Shown: positions 34,167 to 43,419 of the stretch, piece by piece | How positions within the stretch are numbered: the stretch's first letter is position 1 | Layout: each line of letters begins with the position of its first letter | Assembly: GCA_947502305.1 (NCBI GenBank) | Contig: CANMZA010000001.1 | Coordinates: 1,302,001 to 1,366,000, forward strand | Direction: 5' to 3' | From: an uncultured Erythrobacter sp. | GTDB lineage: Bacteria; Pseudomonadota; Alphaproteobacteria; Sphingomonadales; Sphingomonadaceae | DNA: 64,000 bases | The notes under the pieces: model-generated | What the model saw: only the letters and a program-made list of their open reading frames with translations | Databases searched by the model: none | Told to the model about the DNA's origin: nothing | Program-made: the position numbers and the translations under genes

Positions 34167-34883
34167 TTATTCAAAGATTTGAGTCAGCTCTTTCTTATCA
34201 TCTCGCATCAAACGATAAGCGCCCACCGATAGCGCCGTGTACCCGATGGTGGAGAGCGCACTGGCCAGCGATTCTATCACGATACCGCCCATCGAACCGC
34301 CGAAGTAATTGAAGCCGCCCAAGACCCCCGAAACCACCAAGAGCGCGATATAGAAAATGACATAAGCGCCAAAGATCGGCCATCCATTCCCGCTGCTCAT
34401 CGCCCAGCTGGCCGAAAACGAATCCATCGCCGGGGTGTCGCGCGCTATCACCACCGGCAGCAATGTGACCCAGCGCGTGATCAGGATCAGCCCCGGAATG
34501 ACCAGCAGCAAGAACCCAAATCCAATCGCGATGAGCGACAGCAACCAAATCCCGGCAAAGGGCAAGATTGCATCAAATCCCGGCGTCACCGTTCGGCCGA
34601 TCATCGCCGCCAACAACCAATAAGAGGAGGCTACAAGTACGAATAAGCTAACCAGCCCGCCAATCACCGCCGCCGACCCAAGCGCCGCGCTGGACCACGA
34701 GGCGATCGATTGTAGATCGAAGAAATTCAAGGTCGCCCCGCCCAGCAACAATTGCAAAGCGCCGCCAACCCCCACCATGATCGCCAGATAGATCAGCACT
34801 GCGCGCGAATTTGCCTGAATTTCATCGACCGTCGCGGATAGCAGGCTGGAGAGGTTTACGGTGTTGTTCGCCGGAATATCCAT
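34167..34883 (-). CDS. multi-pass membrane protein (paralogue A)
   Basis: 238 residues. An N-terminal cytoplasmic segment of 27 residues precedes about six hydrophobic helices; PGLILITRWVTLLPVVIARD with AMDSFSASWAMSSGNGW is the most characteristic stretch. This pattern (helix, then V-A-R-x(n)-A-x-x-x-S-W-x-x-S-x-G-N) is shared with the next gene. It is the architecture of DUF975/YciC or glycerophosphodiesterase membrane-domain families. The two genes are 33 bp apart on the same strand, so they form an operon. Function unknown; a role in membrane organisation is only a guess. Confidence 0.65.
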   Translation of the reverse strand: MDIPANNTVNLSSLLSATVDEIQANSRAVLIYLAIMVGVGGALQLLLGGATLNFFDLQSIASWSSAALGSAAVIGGLVSLFVLVASSYWLLAAMIGRTVTPGFDAILPFAGIWLLSLIAIGFGFLLLVIPGLILITRWVTLLPVVIARDTPAMDSFSASWAMSSGNGWPIFGAYVIFYIALLVVSGVLGGFNYFGGSMGGIVIESLASALSTIGYTALSVGAYRLMRDDKKELTQIFE

Positions 34884-34916
34884 ATTCTCAAAAAGCGCCT
34901 TTCAGGTCAAAATTCA

Positions 34917-35600
34917 TCATTCAAACACTGACAGATAATCATTCTCTCGGTCACTAAGCGCGCGGTACGCGCTGACCGAGAGACCTATCAGAAACACCGG
35001 CAACAGATGGAGGAGCAACCAGCCAAACGTGTTGGGGCCCTCCCCGCTTCCGACCCTATCACCCAAGCCGCCCAGCAAATTGCTGCCGATCCCGAACACA
35101 AACATCCAAACAACAAAAATGATGGTAAAAACCGCCGACAGCGCGAGCGTATTGCCGCTGCTCGCCCTCCAGCTCGCGCCAATCGCATCGAACAGGTTCA
35201 TTTCTTCTGACACCAGAAAGGCCGGCGCCATGATCCATTTCGCCGCCAGCAAAATGCCGGGAATGATGAAGAAATTGGCACCAATCGAAATTGGGAAAAT
35301 CAGCACACACGCCATGAAAAACAGGCTGAAGACTTTAAATCCGGGATCATATTCAATCGGCGGTCCCCCGCCCCCGCTGCGCATCACCGCGCGGTAAAGG
35401 TAATATTGACCCGCGAAATAGCCGAAAAACGCCGCCGCCCCGACGCCCCCGCGCACAGGCTCGATCAAATCCGCCAGCAGCCCGGCGATGAGAAACACGC
35501 CGAAATACACCGCCAATTCTTTCTTGATCCTGCCCAGCTCTGCAAAAGTGCCGGACAGCAATTCGCCGACCTCCACGCGCCGGTCCTGAATATATGCCAT
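34917..35600 (-). CDS. multi-pass membrane protein (paralogue B)
   Basis: 227 residues from the ATG at 35600, chosen because AGGGGCGT lies just before it and because the N-terminus then reads MAYIQDRRVEVGELL, matching the paralogue's layout; 22 extra codons upstream are not supported. Several hydrophobic helices. The motif PGILLAAKWIMAPAFLVSEE, then DAIGASWRASSGNTLAL corresponds to the PGLILITRW...SASWAMSSGNGW of paralogue A. Both end with S-V-x-A-Y-R-x-L and an acidic tail. It lies directly upstream of paralogue A. Confidence 0.65.
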   Translation of the reverse strand: MAYIQDRRVEVGELLSGTFAELGRIKKELAVYFGVFLIAGLLADLIEPVRGGVGAAAFFGYFAGQYYLYRAVMRSGGGGPPIEYDPGFKVFSLFFMACVLIFPISIGANFFIIPGILLAAKWIMAPAFLVSEEMNLFDAIGASWRASSGNTLALSAVFTIIFVVWMFVFGIGSNLLGGLGDRVGSGEGPNTFGWLLLHLLPVFLIGLSVSAYRALSDRENDYLSVFE

Positions 35601-35676
35601 ACGCCCCTGATACGCCCCTAAACTTGCTGCCCAGCCAATCCTGTGATCAGCGTACCCCGCGATCATCTAAACCCGA

Positions 35677-36855
35677 TCAAATCGCCCCGATCAGACTGAC
35701 TTGGCCGCTTTCATGCCGTTCCAAAGTGCCGGATAATTCCAATTCCAACAACGCCATCTGCACCGCCGCATTGCTGGCACCCGATTGGCGGATCAATTCA
35801 TCCACGGCAATAGGCGCCGCCGACAACATTGCCTCTATCACGGCGGTGTCGATGGGGGCTTCATCGGCAGGGATACTCGCATCGTACTCCTCCGCCTCCT
35901 CCGCAACGCGGTACCGCGAACGCGGCGCGCCGGTGAATGTTTCCAGCAATTCGATCACGTCTTTGGGGTCACTGATCAAAACCGCGCCATCGCGGATCAA
36001 TTGGTTGCACCCGAATGACCTTGTATCGAGCGGCGAGCCGGGGATCGCCATAACTTCGCGCCCCGCCTCTGCGGCCAGACGCGCGGTGATAAGCGAACCT
36101 GATTTCGGCGCGGCCTCCACCACCAACGTCCCGCTGGAAAGGCCAGCGATGATGCGATTGCGGCTGGGAAAATGCTGCCCGCGCGGTTCGGTGCCCGGCG
36201 GTTGTTCTGCGATTAACAGGCCTTCTTCGGCGATTTGATCCTGCAATTTTGCATGGGCGGAAGGATAGGCAATATCGATCCCGCTGGCGATGACGCCAAT
36301 CGTGCCCCCACTCGTGCGCTCAGCATCGCCTCCGCTCTTCCCGGCATCCAGAGCCCCCTGATGCGCCGCGCCATCAATCCCGCGCGCCAATCCCGACACA
36401 ACTGTAAATCCGGCCTGCGCCAATCGGTTCGCAAATGTCCGCGCCAATTTGACCGATCCGGCCGAGGCACTGCGCGCGCCCACCACCGCCACGCACGGTT
36501 TCGATGCCAGTGCCAACTGCCCCCGGCAGTTGATTATCGGCGGCGCGCTGCTGAGCGTGCTGAGCAATTCAGGATAGTCGGGTTGATCGTGGAACAAATA
36601 GCGCGCGCCCGCCGCAATCACGCCTTCAATTTCGCGCTCTATCTTCTCTTTGGGCGCAGGCTGATAACGAAATTTCCCGCGGCTGCCCAATTCCGGCAAA
36701 GCCTCTATCGCGCCGATCGCAGAGCCAAATCGCGCCAGCAATTGGCGGTAGGTAACAGGGCCAATTTTGGGGGAGCGCAGCAGACGGATACGGGCAAACG
36801 CCTCCGGTTGAGACAAGACTGAGGGCAGGTCCGCACTGCCATGCGCTTGCGTCAT
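35677..36855 (-). CDS. dprA: DNA-processing protein DprA
   Basis: Binds incoming single-stranded DNA and loads RecA in natural transformation. 392 residues. An N-terminal helical region (IRLLRSPKIGPVTYRQLLARFG) is followed by the Rossmann-like core with VVGARSASAGSVKLAR, VVSGLARGIDGAAHQGAL and HFPSRNRIIAGLS. KSGSLITARLAAEAGREVMAIPG follows, then a C-terminal winged-helix segment (VDELIRQSGASNAAVQMALLELELSG). It contains a short extra loop with AGKSGGDAERTSGG. The start overlaps the plsY stop by 4 bp. No other competence genes lie in the window. Confidence 0.94.
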   Translation of the reverse strand: MTQAHGSADLPSVLSQPEAFARIRLLRSPKIGPVTYRQLLARFGSAIGAIEALPELGSRGKFRYQPAPKEKIEREIEGVIAAGARYLFHDQPDYPELLSTLSSAPPIINCRGQLALASKPCVAVVGARSASAGSVKLARTFANRLAQAGFTVVSGLARGIDGAAHQGALDAGKSGGDAERTSGGTIGVIASGIDIAYPSAHAKLQDQIAEEGLLIAEQPPGTEPRGQHFPSRNRIIAGLSSGTLVVEAAPKSGSLITARLAAEAGREVMAIPGSPLDTRSFGCNQLIRDGAVLISDPKDVIELLETFTGAPRSRYRVAEEAEEYDASIPADEAPIDTAVIEAMLSAAPIAVDELIRQSGASNAAVQMALLELELSGTLERHESGQVSLIGAI

Positions 36856-37448
36856 TTTTTGCCGCCGATTTTGGGCTCCTCACCCTTTAACAATCGGCCA
36901 ATATTGGCGCGGTGCAAATAGATGATCAGCGCCGCAATCGCCGCCAGAACGGGGAAGAATTGCGGAAACCCAAACAAAGGCGCCGCCGCAGCCGCTGCCA
37001 CAACGGCAGCCATTCCTGCCAAGGAAGAAATGCGGAAAATCCCCAGCATACTCAGCCAGATGGCCGCGTAAGCCAGCCCAATTGGCCATGCCAGACCAAA
37101 CGCCACACCGGCATTGGTGGCAACGCCCTTGCCGCCTTTAAAACCCAGCCAGATGGGATAACAATGCCCGATCACCGCCCCGCCTGCGGCAAACGCTTTG
37201 GTCACATCGCTCATATCGCCTGCCCAGATAAAACCGGCGGCCAAAACCGGCGCCAATCCTTTCAGCAGATCCAGCAGCAACGTCCCCGCCGCCAGCCCTT
37301 TATTGCCGGTGCGCAAGACATTGGTCGCGCCGATATTGCCGCTGCCGATATTGCGCACATCGCCGATCCCGGCGGCCTTTGTCAGCAACAGGCCGAAGGG
37401 GATCGAACCCGACACATATCCTAGCAAGGCAGCGAAAATCGGTTCCAT
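36852..37448 (-). CDS. plsY: glycerol-3-phosphate acyltransferase PlsY
   Basis: Inner-membrane enzyme that acylates glycerol-3-phosphate from acyl-phosphate, starting phospholipid synthesis. 198 residues, five or so helices. The family loops are all visible: GYVSGSIPFG, RNIGSGNIGATNVLRTGNK, CYPIWLGFKGGKGVATNAGV and YLHRANIGRLLKGEE. Start: two adjacent ATG codons at 37451 and 37448, with AAAGGGA placed best for the second. The longer reading frame upstream (to 37589) crosses the divergent murI leader and is not homologous. The stop overlaps dprA, as in many bacteria. Confidence 0.95.
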   Translation of the reverse strand: MEPIFAALLGYVSGSIPFGLLLTKAAGIGDVRNIGSGNIGATNVLRTGNKGLAAGTLLLDLLKGLAPVLAAGFIWAGDMSDVTKAFAAGGAVIGHCYPIWLGFKGGKGVATNAGVAFGLAWPIGLAYAAIWLSMLGIFRISSLAGMAAVVAAAAAAPLFGFPQFFPVLAAIAALIIYLHRANIGRLLKGEEPKIGGKK

Positions 37449-37555
37449 CATATCCCTTTGGCCAATATCATCAGGCACATGCCCGGCTTTTCTTTTGACC
37501 ACGCCTAAGTAATAGACCGCATTACGGCAAGTTCGCAGATAGATAGAGACCCCGC

Positions 37556-38392
37556 ATTTCAAGCACCGCCCCCTCTTCTTCGGCCCCAATTCTCCTGTTC
37601 GATTCCGGCGTTGGGGGACTGAGCGTGTATGACGCTTTGCGCCGGGTCTTGCCCGGTACGCCGATCATCTACGCCGCCGATTTTGCCGGCATGCCTTACG
37701 GCACCAAATCAGAAGCAGAAATCGCCGCGCGCGTTGCCGGTTTGCTGGGGCGGATGAGCGAACGGTATCAACCGCGCCTCGCCTGCATCGCCTGCAACAC
37801 CGCCAGCACGATTGCGCTGGGTATGGTGCGCGAAGTATTAGAGATACCGATTGTCGGCACCGTCCCCGCGATCAAACCCGCCGCATTGGCCAGCAAATCT
37901 GGCACGATTGGACTGCTGGGCACGGCGGCGACCATTCGGCAACTATATGTGGACGATCTGGAACGCGATTTTGCCGCTGGCAAAACCCTGCTGCGCCACG
38001 CCGCGCCCGATCTGGTGGATGAGGCGGAGAATAAATTGCGCGGCAAACCGGTGAACCGCGCGGTTTTGAAAGCCGCTTTAGAAGGGCTGGAGGAGGGCGA
38101 AAAAGGCATGTGGATTGACCACATCGTTTTGGGCTGCACCCATTTCCCGCTGCTGCGCGAGGAATTGATGGATGTCGCCGTGTTTGACATGGGGCTTTCC
38201 CCTGATTTGCGCTTTGTTGACGGCGCAGACGGGATCGCGCGGCGCATTGCAGAGCGGCTGGAGGGGCAGAAATTTGATCCGGCTCCAGCCTCGCCGCTCG
38301 CACGATTTGTCTTCACCGGACCGGCCGATGCGGCGCATGGGTTGGAGGCAGCCTTGAGCGAGCGGGGATTTGGCGCTGCGGAGGCGTTTTAA
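37556..38392 (+). CDS. murI: glutamate racemase with a non-canonical (AUU) start
   Basis: Makes D-glutamate for peptidoglycan. The frame encodes LLFDSGVGGLSVYDAL at its start (catalytic Asp), CIACNTAST (first catalytic Cys) and LGCTHFPLL (second catalytic Cys and His). The first ATG/GTG/TTG in frame is the GTG at 37625, which falls after the DSGVGGLS motif and would remove it. The frame is open back to a TAG at 37544-37546. The best start is ATT at 37556, giving 278 residues beginning (M)SSTAPSSSAPILLFDSG, the normal family N-terminus. GAGA lies 7 bases before it. Divergent from plsY. Confidence 0.88.
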   Translation: MSSTAPSSSAPILLFDSGVGGLSVYDALRRVLPGTPIIYAADFAGMPYGTKSEAEIAARVAGLLGRMSERYQPRLACIACNTASTIALGMVREVLEIPIVGTVPAIKPAALASKSGTIGLLGTAATIRQLYVDDLERDFAAGKTLLRHAAPDLVDEAENKLRGKPVNRAVLKAALEGLEEGEKGMWIDHIVLGCTHFPLLREELMDVAVFDMGLSPDLRFVDGADGIARRIAERLEGQKFDPAPASPLARFVFTGPADAAHGLEAALSERGFGAAEAF

Positions 38393-38488
38393 AATGCAAC
38401 TCACTCGCAAAGATCGCTGTTTTCAAACGCGCTTTGATCGTTAAAACGACGCGCAAACAGACGGCAATCAAAGCCCGAGGAAACCAAG

Positions 38489-38513
38489 TGGCCATCAAAG
38501 GGTTGTATGGCCA
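38489..38513. promoter_or_regulatory. inverted repeat upstream of hemA
   Basis: TGGCCAT (38489-38495) and ATGGCCA (38507-38513) are perfect 7-base arms with an 11-base loop, about 72-96 bases before the hemA start. The surrounding 190-bp gap (38393-38584) has no gene. Possible operator or leader hairpin; no FnrL (TTGAT-N4-ATCAA) box with both half sites was found. Confidence 0.35.
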
Positions 38514-38584
38514 GCACCCGCAAGATTTTGGACGCAGAAGCCCGCGATAACGGGCCGTCCTGAGCAGACCAGAGCGTTAGACAA

Positions 38585-39805
38585 GTGAATTACGACCAGA
38601 TATTCGATTCTGCGATTGACCGCCTTCACGAAGAAGGGCGTTACCGCGTTTTCATCGACATCATGCGCAACAAAGGCGCCTATCCCAATGCCCGCTGTTT
38701 TCACGGCCATAATGGGCCCAAACCGATCACGGTTTGGTGCTCCAACGATTACCTTGCGATGGGCCAGCATGAAAAAGTAATCACCGCGATGGAAGACGCG
38801 CTGCACGATGTTGGCGCCGGGTCTGGCGGCACGCGCAATATTGGCGGCAACACGCATTTGCATGTGGAATTGGAAAACGAGCTGGCGCAGCTGCACGGGA
38901 AAGAAGGCGCTTTGCTGTTCACCTCGGGCTATGTCTCGAACGATGCGACTTTATCGACGCTGGCGAAATTGCTGCCCGGATGCGTGATTTTCTCCGACGA
39001 ATTGAACCATGCCAGCATGATCGCCGGCATCCGCAATTCCGGCTGTGAGAAACAGGTTTTCCGCCACAATGATCTGGCGCATCTCGAAGAATTGCTCGCC
39101 GCGCAGCCGCCCGAAACGCCCAAATTGATCGCGTTTGAAAGCGTTTATTCAATGGATGGCGACGTCGCCCCGATCCACGCAATTTGCGATCTGGCGGAAA
39201 AATACGGCGCGCTCACTTACATTGATGAGGTCCACGCCGTTGGCATGTATGGCAATCACGGCGGCGGCATTTCGGAACGCGATAATGCAGCAGACCGGAT
39301 CGACATTATCGAGGGGACATTGGGCAAAGCATTTGGCGTAATGGGCGGATATATTGCTGCCGATACGCGGGTGATTGACTGCATCCGATCCTATGCGCCG
39401 GGCTTTATTTTCACCACATCCCTATCGCCGGTTTTGGTCGCCGGGGTTCTGGCATCGGTGAAGCATTTGAAATCCAGCAATGTCGAACGCAACGCCCATC
39501 AACAGGCCGCCGCGACGCTGAAATTGAAATTTGCAGAGGCCGGTTTGCCGGTGATGGATTCCACCACCCATATCGTGCCGTTAATGGTCGGCGATCCGGT
39601 GCGGGCCAAGAAGATCAGCGACATCCTGCTGGCGGAATACGGCGTCTATGTTCAGCCGATCAATTTCCCCACTGTGCCGCGCGGGACAGAACGCTTGCGT
39701 TTCACCCCCGGCCCGCATCACACAGAGGCGTTGATGGACGAGCTGACGGAGGCTTTGGTCGAAATCTGGGACCGGCTGGATATGGCTCTGGCGCAGGCGG
39801 CGTAA
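38585..39805 (+). CDS. hemA: 5-aminolevulinate synthase
   Basis: Condenses glycine with succinyl-CoA to 5-aminolevulinate, the Shemin route to tetrapyrroles typical of alphaproteobacteria. 406 residues. The PLP fold contains [34 protein letters not shown], the cofactor-binding [10 protein letters not shown] and the Schiff-base Lys in [13 protein letters not shown] (about residue 247). The C-terminal [17 protein letters not shown] is characteristic. The start is GTG at 38585. Its substrate succinyl-CoA can come from the methylmalonyl-CoA pathway encoded at 4.8-16.6 kb. A weak hairpin (39808-39825) separates it from the dioxygenase gene. Confidence 0.97.
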   Translation: MNYDQIFDSAIDRLHEEGRYRVFIDIMRNKGAYPNARCFHGHNGPKPITVWCSNDYLAMGQHEKVITAMEDALHDVGAGSGGTRNIGGNTHLHVELENELAQLHGKEGALLFTSGYVSNDATLSTLAKLLPGCVIFSDELNHASMIAGIRNSGCEKQVFRHNDLAHLEELLAAQPPETPKLIAFESVYSMDGDVAPIHAICDLAEKYGALTYIDEVHAVGMYGNHGGGISERDNAADRIDIIEGTLGKAFGVMGGYIAADTRVIDCIRSYAPGFIFTTSLSPVLVAGVLASVKHLKSSNVERNAHQQAAATLKLKFAEAGLPVMDSTTHIVPLMVGDPVRAKKISDILLAEYGVYVQPINFPTVPRGTERLRFTPGPHHTEALMDELTEALVEIWDRLDMALAQAA

Positions 39806-39807
39806 TA

Positions 39808-39825
39808 CTGGCACACCCCTGCCAG
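39808..39825 (+). terminator. weak hairpin after hemA
   Basis: CTGGC (39808-39812) pairs with GCCAG (39821-39825) across an 8-base loop, starting two bases after the hemA stop codon and followed by CCGCGCTTTT. It may attenuate read-through into the dioxygenase gene, which has its own GGGAGAGGG ribosome site. Confidence 0.35.
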
Positions 39826-39846
39826 CCGCGCTTTTGGGAGAGGGAC

Positions 39847-40704
39847 ATGGCCACTATTTTTGACCGAGCCGCGCTGGATACAGGCGCGCTGACGATTAAA
39901 CCGCTGACGCCGGCAATTGGCGCGGAAATTCTGGATATTGATCTGGCATCAGACCGTATCGCGGACAGCATTCCACAAATCCGCGCGGCTTTGCTGAAAT
40001 ATGGCGTCGTGTTCTTTCGCGATCAGGACCTGACGCAGCAGCAGCATATCGCCTTTGCCCGGCATTTTGGCGAGCTGGAGGTGCATCCCGCGACACCGGT
40101 GGATCAAGAAAACCCGGAAGTTTTGCGCATTGCCCATGGTCCCAAAAGCCGGGGTCAGGAAAATTATTGGCATTCCGATGTGACATGGCGGCCAGAACCG
40201 TCGCTGGGGTCAATCCTGCTTGCACGCGAAGTGCCCGAATGCGGCGGCGATACATTGTTCGCCAATATGCATCTGGGCTATGAAAGATTATCGTCCGAGA
40301 TGCAGCGTTTTTGCGAGGGACTGACGGCGGTGCATGACATCGCCCGCGTCTTCGCAAAACGGCTGGGCAAGGCGCCCGAAGATTTGCACGACAAATACCC
40401 GCCCGCCCGGCATCCGGTGATCCGAACGCATCCCGAAACGGGTGAGCGTGTGATCTATGTCAACACAGCCTTCACCAGCCATATTGAGGGATTGTCGGCC
40501 AAGGAAAGCGCGTGGCTGCTCGATCACCTCTACAGCTCCGCCAAAGACGCCGAAGTGCAATGCCGGTTCCGCTGGGAAGCAGGCTCCATCGCGTTTTGGG
40601 ATAACCGGGTGTGCCAACATCTGGCCGCGTCCGATTATTTCCCCGCGCGCCGGGTGATGGAGCGTGTTACGATTGCCGGAGACGCGCCGTTCTTCCGCCC
40701 CTAA
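39847..40704 (+). CDS. TauD/TfdA-family Fe(II)/2-oxoglutarate dioxygenase
   Basis: 285 residues. The iron ligands are in WHSDVTW (HxD, about residues 108-110) and the distal His in CQHLAASDY near residue 258. The 2-oxoglutarate Arg is expected in RRVMERVTIAGD. The N-terminal IKPLTPAIGAEILDIDL and VVFFRDQDL segments are typical of taurine dioxygenase relatives. Family enzymes oxidise taurine or other small sulfonates and aliphatic substrates. No sulfonate transporter is nearby, so the substrate is open. It follows hemA by 41 bp with GGGAGAGGG before the ATG. Confidence 0.88.
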   Translation: MATIFDRAALDTGALTIKPLTPAIGAEILDIDLASDRIADSIPQIRAALLKYGVVFFRDQDLTQQQHIAFARHFGELEVHPATPVDQENPEVLRIAHGPKSRGQENYWHSDVTWRPEPSLGSILLAREVPECGGDTLFANMHLGYERLSSEMQRFCEGLTAVHDIARVFAKRLGKAPEDLHDKYPPARHPVIRTHPETGERVIYVNTAFTSHIEGLSAKESAWLLDHLYSSAKDAEVQCRFRWEAGSIAFWDNRVCQHLAASDYFPARRVMERVTIAGDAPFFRP

Positions 40705-40768
40705 ACATGCGGCATGAACACGCGGCCCCATCAATGATTAAAGCATCGCATCAGCGCCAATTTTTCAA

Positions 40769-41461
40769 ATGAAAGCCCAAATCAATATGAACTATGATGA
40801 CGTGGTCCTCGGCCGCCGTTCCATTCGCGGTTATCTGGATAAACCTGTGCCGCGCGACGTGATTGAGGATATTTTGGCCCTCGCCATCCGGTCCCCCACA
40901 TCGATGAACACGCAGCCGTGGCATTTCCATGTGATCACCGGCGAACCGCTGGACCGTATCCGCAAGGGCAACACCGAACGCATTTTGGCGGGCGAACCCG
41001 ACAGCCGCGAATTTCGCCGCGGCGAACCGTTTGCCGGGGTCCACCGCGAACGTCAGGTCGGCGTTGCCAAACAGTTATTTGGCGCAATGGGGATTGAGCG
41101 CGATGATAAAGACGCGCGGCAGGATTGGGTCCTGCGCGGGTTTCGCCAATTTGACGCGCCCGTTTGCGTCATCATCACCTATGACCGGGAACTCACCACC
41201 AGCGATGACACCGCGTTTGATTGCGGCGCTGCGACGACGGCTTTGGTGAATGCCGCATGGTCGCGCGGGCTTGGCTGTGTCATCAATTCTCAGGGGATCA
41301 TGCAATCACCCGTCGTGCGCGAACATGCCGGTATCCCGGATGATCAGGTGATTATGAAAGCCATCGCATTGGGATGGCCAGACCCAGAATTCCCGGCAAA
41401 CGCCGTGGTGAGCGAGCGCAAAAGCGTCGACGAAGCCGCGAGATTTGTGGGGTTTGAGTGA
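40769..41461 (+). CDS. nitroreductase family flavoprotein
   Basis: 230 residues, FMN-dependent nitroreductase fold. GRRSIRGYLDKPV gives the FMN-phosphate binding arginines, and RSPTSMNTQPWHFHVITG is the second FMN segment. The C-terminal part has WSRGLGCVINSQGIM and GWPDPEFPANAV, the usual C-terminal loop. Natural substrate unknown; relatives reduce nitroaromatics, quinones or enones with NAD(P)H. The ATG at 40769 is used; an ATG at 40787 (MNYDDVVLGRRS) matches many homologues and may be the real start. No ribosome site is clear for either. Confidence 0.88.
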   Translation: MKAQINMNYDDVVLGRRSIRGYLDKPVPRDVIEDILALAIRSPTSMNTQPWHFHVITGEPLDRIRKGNTERILAGEPDSREFRRGEPFAGVHRERQVGVAKQLFGAMGIERDDKDARQDWVLRGFRQFDAPVCVIITYDRELTTSDDTAFDCGAATTALVNAAWSRGLGCVINSQGIMQSPVVREHAGIPDDQVIMKAIALGWPDPEFPANAVVSERKSVDEAARFVGFE

Positions 41462-41474
41462 GAGCGCGCCCGGT

Positions 41475-41873
41475 TCAGATATAGCAGCGCATAATCGCCA
41501 GCAATTCTTTAGGGTCCACCGGCTTGGCGATTGTCTTGTCCGCGCCAACCGTCATCGCCGTCGACATGGCGTAATATTGGTCTTTTCGGAATGACCCAGA
41601 AATGGCGATGACCGGCACGTTTAAGCTGCGGATTTGCTTAATCTCTGAAATCAGCTTGATCCCGCCATCCTGCACATAATTGTCACCATCGCGGATTAAC
41701 AAATCCGTGATGACCAAATCGGCGTCATTCTCATCCAGATGGGCGATCGCACGGCTCGCAAGAGTGTAGAGAGAGACGGAATACCCCTCTAGCTGAAGAG
41801 ATTCTTGCAGCAGCGGGCCAAATTCCAAATCATCTTCGAGGATCAGGATGTGTTTCTTTTCAGAGCTCGCCAA
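41475..41873 (-). CDS. single-domain response regulator
   Basis: 132 residues, receiver only. The acidic pair is in ILILEDDLEFG, the phospho-acceptor Asp in LVITDLLIRDGD (about residue 57), the switch Ser in VIAISGSFRKDQ and the conserved Lys in KTIAKPVDPKE. No DNA-binding or enzymatic output domain and no kinase beside it. Convergent with the nitroreductase gene (13 bp apart). Upstream (41874-42117) are 244 bp with a 10-bp palindrome GCAGGCCTGC at 42044-42053 and no gene. Confidence 0.88.
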   Translation of the reverse strand: MASSEKKHILILEDDLEFGPLLQESLQLEGYSVSLYTLASRAIAHLDENDADLVITDLLIRDGDNYVQDGGIKLISEIKQIRSLNVPVIAISGSFRKDQYYAMSTAMTVGADKTIAKPVDPKELLAIMRCYI

Positions 41874-42117
41874 GATGCTCCCCTATTCAAAGCTAGACTT
41901 ACTATCGGCTTAGCAAAACCAATCTATTCGCAATTGTCCGGGCAATCATCGCCAATTGCGCCGACCGTGACATTCTATTTCAAATTACAGTGACGATTGC
42001 CTTGCCACCGGACTGAGGATTGCCCTCAAGGTTCAGGACGGCCGCAGGCCTGCCGGATTAAGCCGCAATTGGACGAATAAACATTTACCGTTTCCGCCTT
42101 CGCGCGGCACAGGCGCT

Positions 42118-43323
42118 TTATCTTAGAGAGACGACATTATCGCTGGCTTCGCGCCGCTGTGATCCGTCAAACAGGCTCATCATCGGTTCGTCCGTGACGA
42201 TCACGCATTCCGCATCGCCAAATCCGTTAAAACCGGTCTTCATCGCCGCGCCATACGCGCCCAGCATGCCGATCTCGATGTAATCGCCGGCCTGAATATC
42301 GCCGGGCAAGGAAAACGGCCCGGCCATGTAATCCGCATCATCACAGGTCGGCCCGTAAAACGCGAAATCCTCATTGGCATCGCGCAAATCGTCCTCCAAC
42401 GCCTCCACCGGGAAACGCCAATCGACATGCGCGGCATCATACAGCGCGCCGTAAGCACCATCATTGATGTACAATTCTGTGCCGCGGCGCCGTTCCACCT
42501 TGACGATCATGCTGGAATATTCCGCCGCCAAAGCGCGGCCCGGCTCGCACCACAATTCTGCGTTGTAGGCGATCGGCAAAGCCTCAAAATGCTGGTGCAG
42601 GATCGCGAAATAATCCTCCAGCGGTGGCGGTTCCATTTCGGGATAGATGCTGGGGAAACCGCCGCCGACATCGATCATATCGATCACGACGCTGGCCTGC
42701 GCAATTGCGGCGCGGGTGCGGTCAAGCGCTTGGACAAAGGCGAACGGCGTCATCGCTTGGCTGCCGACATGGAAACACACACCCAGCCAATCGCAATGTT
42801 GGCGGGCGGTCTGCAACAATCCGGGCGCTTCGCTGAGGTCACAGCCAAATTTGGATGCGAGGCTGAGTTCTGAATATTCGCTGGAGACGCGGATCCGCAC
42901 ACACAGGCGCAAATCGCCCGCCGCTTCGCCGGTTTCGGGATCGCGGCATGCCTCGACGATTTTTTCCAATTCTTCCGCCGTGTCGAGGCTGAAGGTGCAC
43001 ACGCCGTGCTTAAAATACGCCTCGCGGATCGCGCTGCGGGTTTTGATCGGGTGCATGAAACACAATTCCGCATCCGGCAAAGTGGCCCGCACCAAACGCA
43101 CCTCTGCGATAGACGCGACATCGTAATGGGTCACGCCCGCGCTCCACAAAGTCTCAATCAAATCGGGCGCAGGATTGGCTTTGACGGCATAGAGAACTTT
43201 GCCGGGGAATTTTTGCACAAAGAATTGCGCCGCCCGCCGCGCCGCATGCGGGCGGTTCAGGATAACCGGCTCTTCGGGGGATAAGGCCCGGGCTACAGTC
43301 TTGGCGTCAGGATAAGCGTGCAA
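42118..43323 (-). CDS. ornithine/lysine decarboxylase (fold type III PLP)
   Basis: 401 residues, alanine-racemase-fold decarboxylase. The PLP lysine is in VLYAVKANPAPDLI, the cofactor phosphate is held by DVGGGFPSIYPE and CEPGRALAAEYSSM, and the active-site Cys is in GPTCDDADYMAGPF (about residue 345). These are the eukaryotic/alphaproteobacterial ODC motifs; lysine may also be accepted. It would supply putrescine for the carboxyspermidine genes at 45.7-48.6 kb. The TTG at 43323 is the only possible start after an in-frame stop, with GGGGG nine bases before it. A good promoter lies about 100 bases upstream (43420-43449). Confidence 0.9.
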   Translation of the reverse strand: MHAYPDAKTVARALSPEEPVILNRPHAARRAAQFFVQKFPGKVLYAVKANPAPDLIETLWSAGVTHYDVASIAEVRLVRATLPDAELCFMHPIKTRSAIREAYFKHGVCTFSLDTAEELEKIVEACRDPETGEAAGDLRLCVRIRVSSEYSELSLASKFGCDLSEAPGLLQTARQHCDWLGVCFHVGSQAMTPFAFVQALDRTRAAIAQASVVIDMIDVGGGFPSIYPEMEPPPLEDYFAILHQHFEALPIAYNAELWCEPGRALAAEYSSMIVKVERRRGTELYINDGAYGALYDAAHVDWRFPVEALEDDLRDANEDFAFYGPTCDDADYMAGPFSLPGDIQAGDYIEIGMLGAYGAAMKTGFNGFGDAECVIVTDEPMMSLFDGSQRREASDNVVSLR

Positions 43324-43419
43324 TTCAAGGGACCCCCAGAAGGTTTAGTTCTGTACCGCGCAAACGGTGATGGGCTGCCTTGCGGTTTTAATCGTCCCTT
43401 GGGGCAGCGAGAGGGCGCA

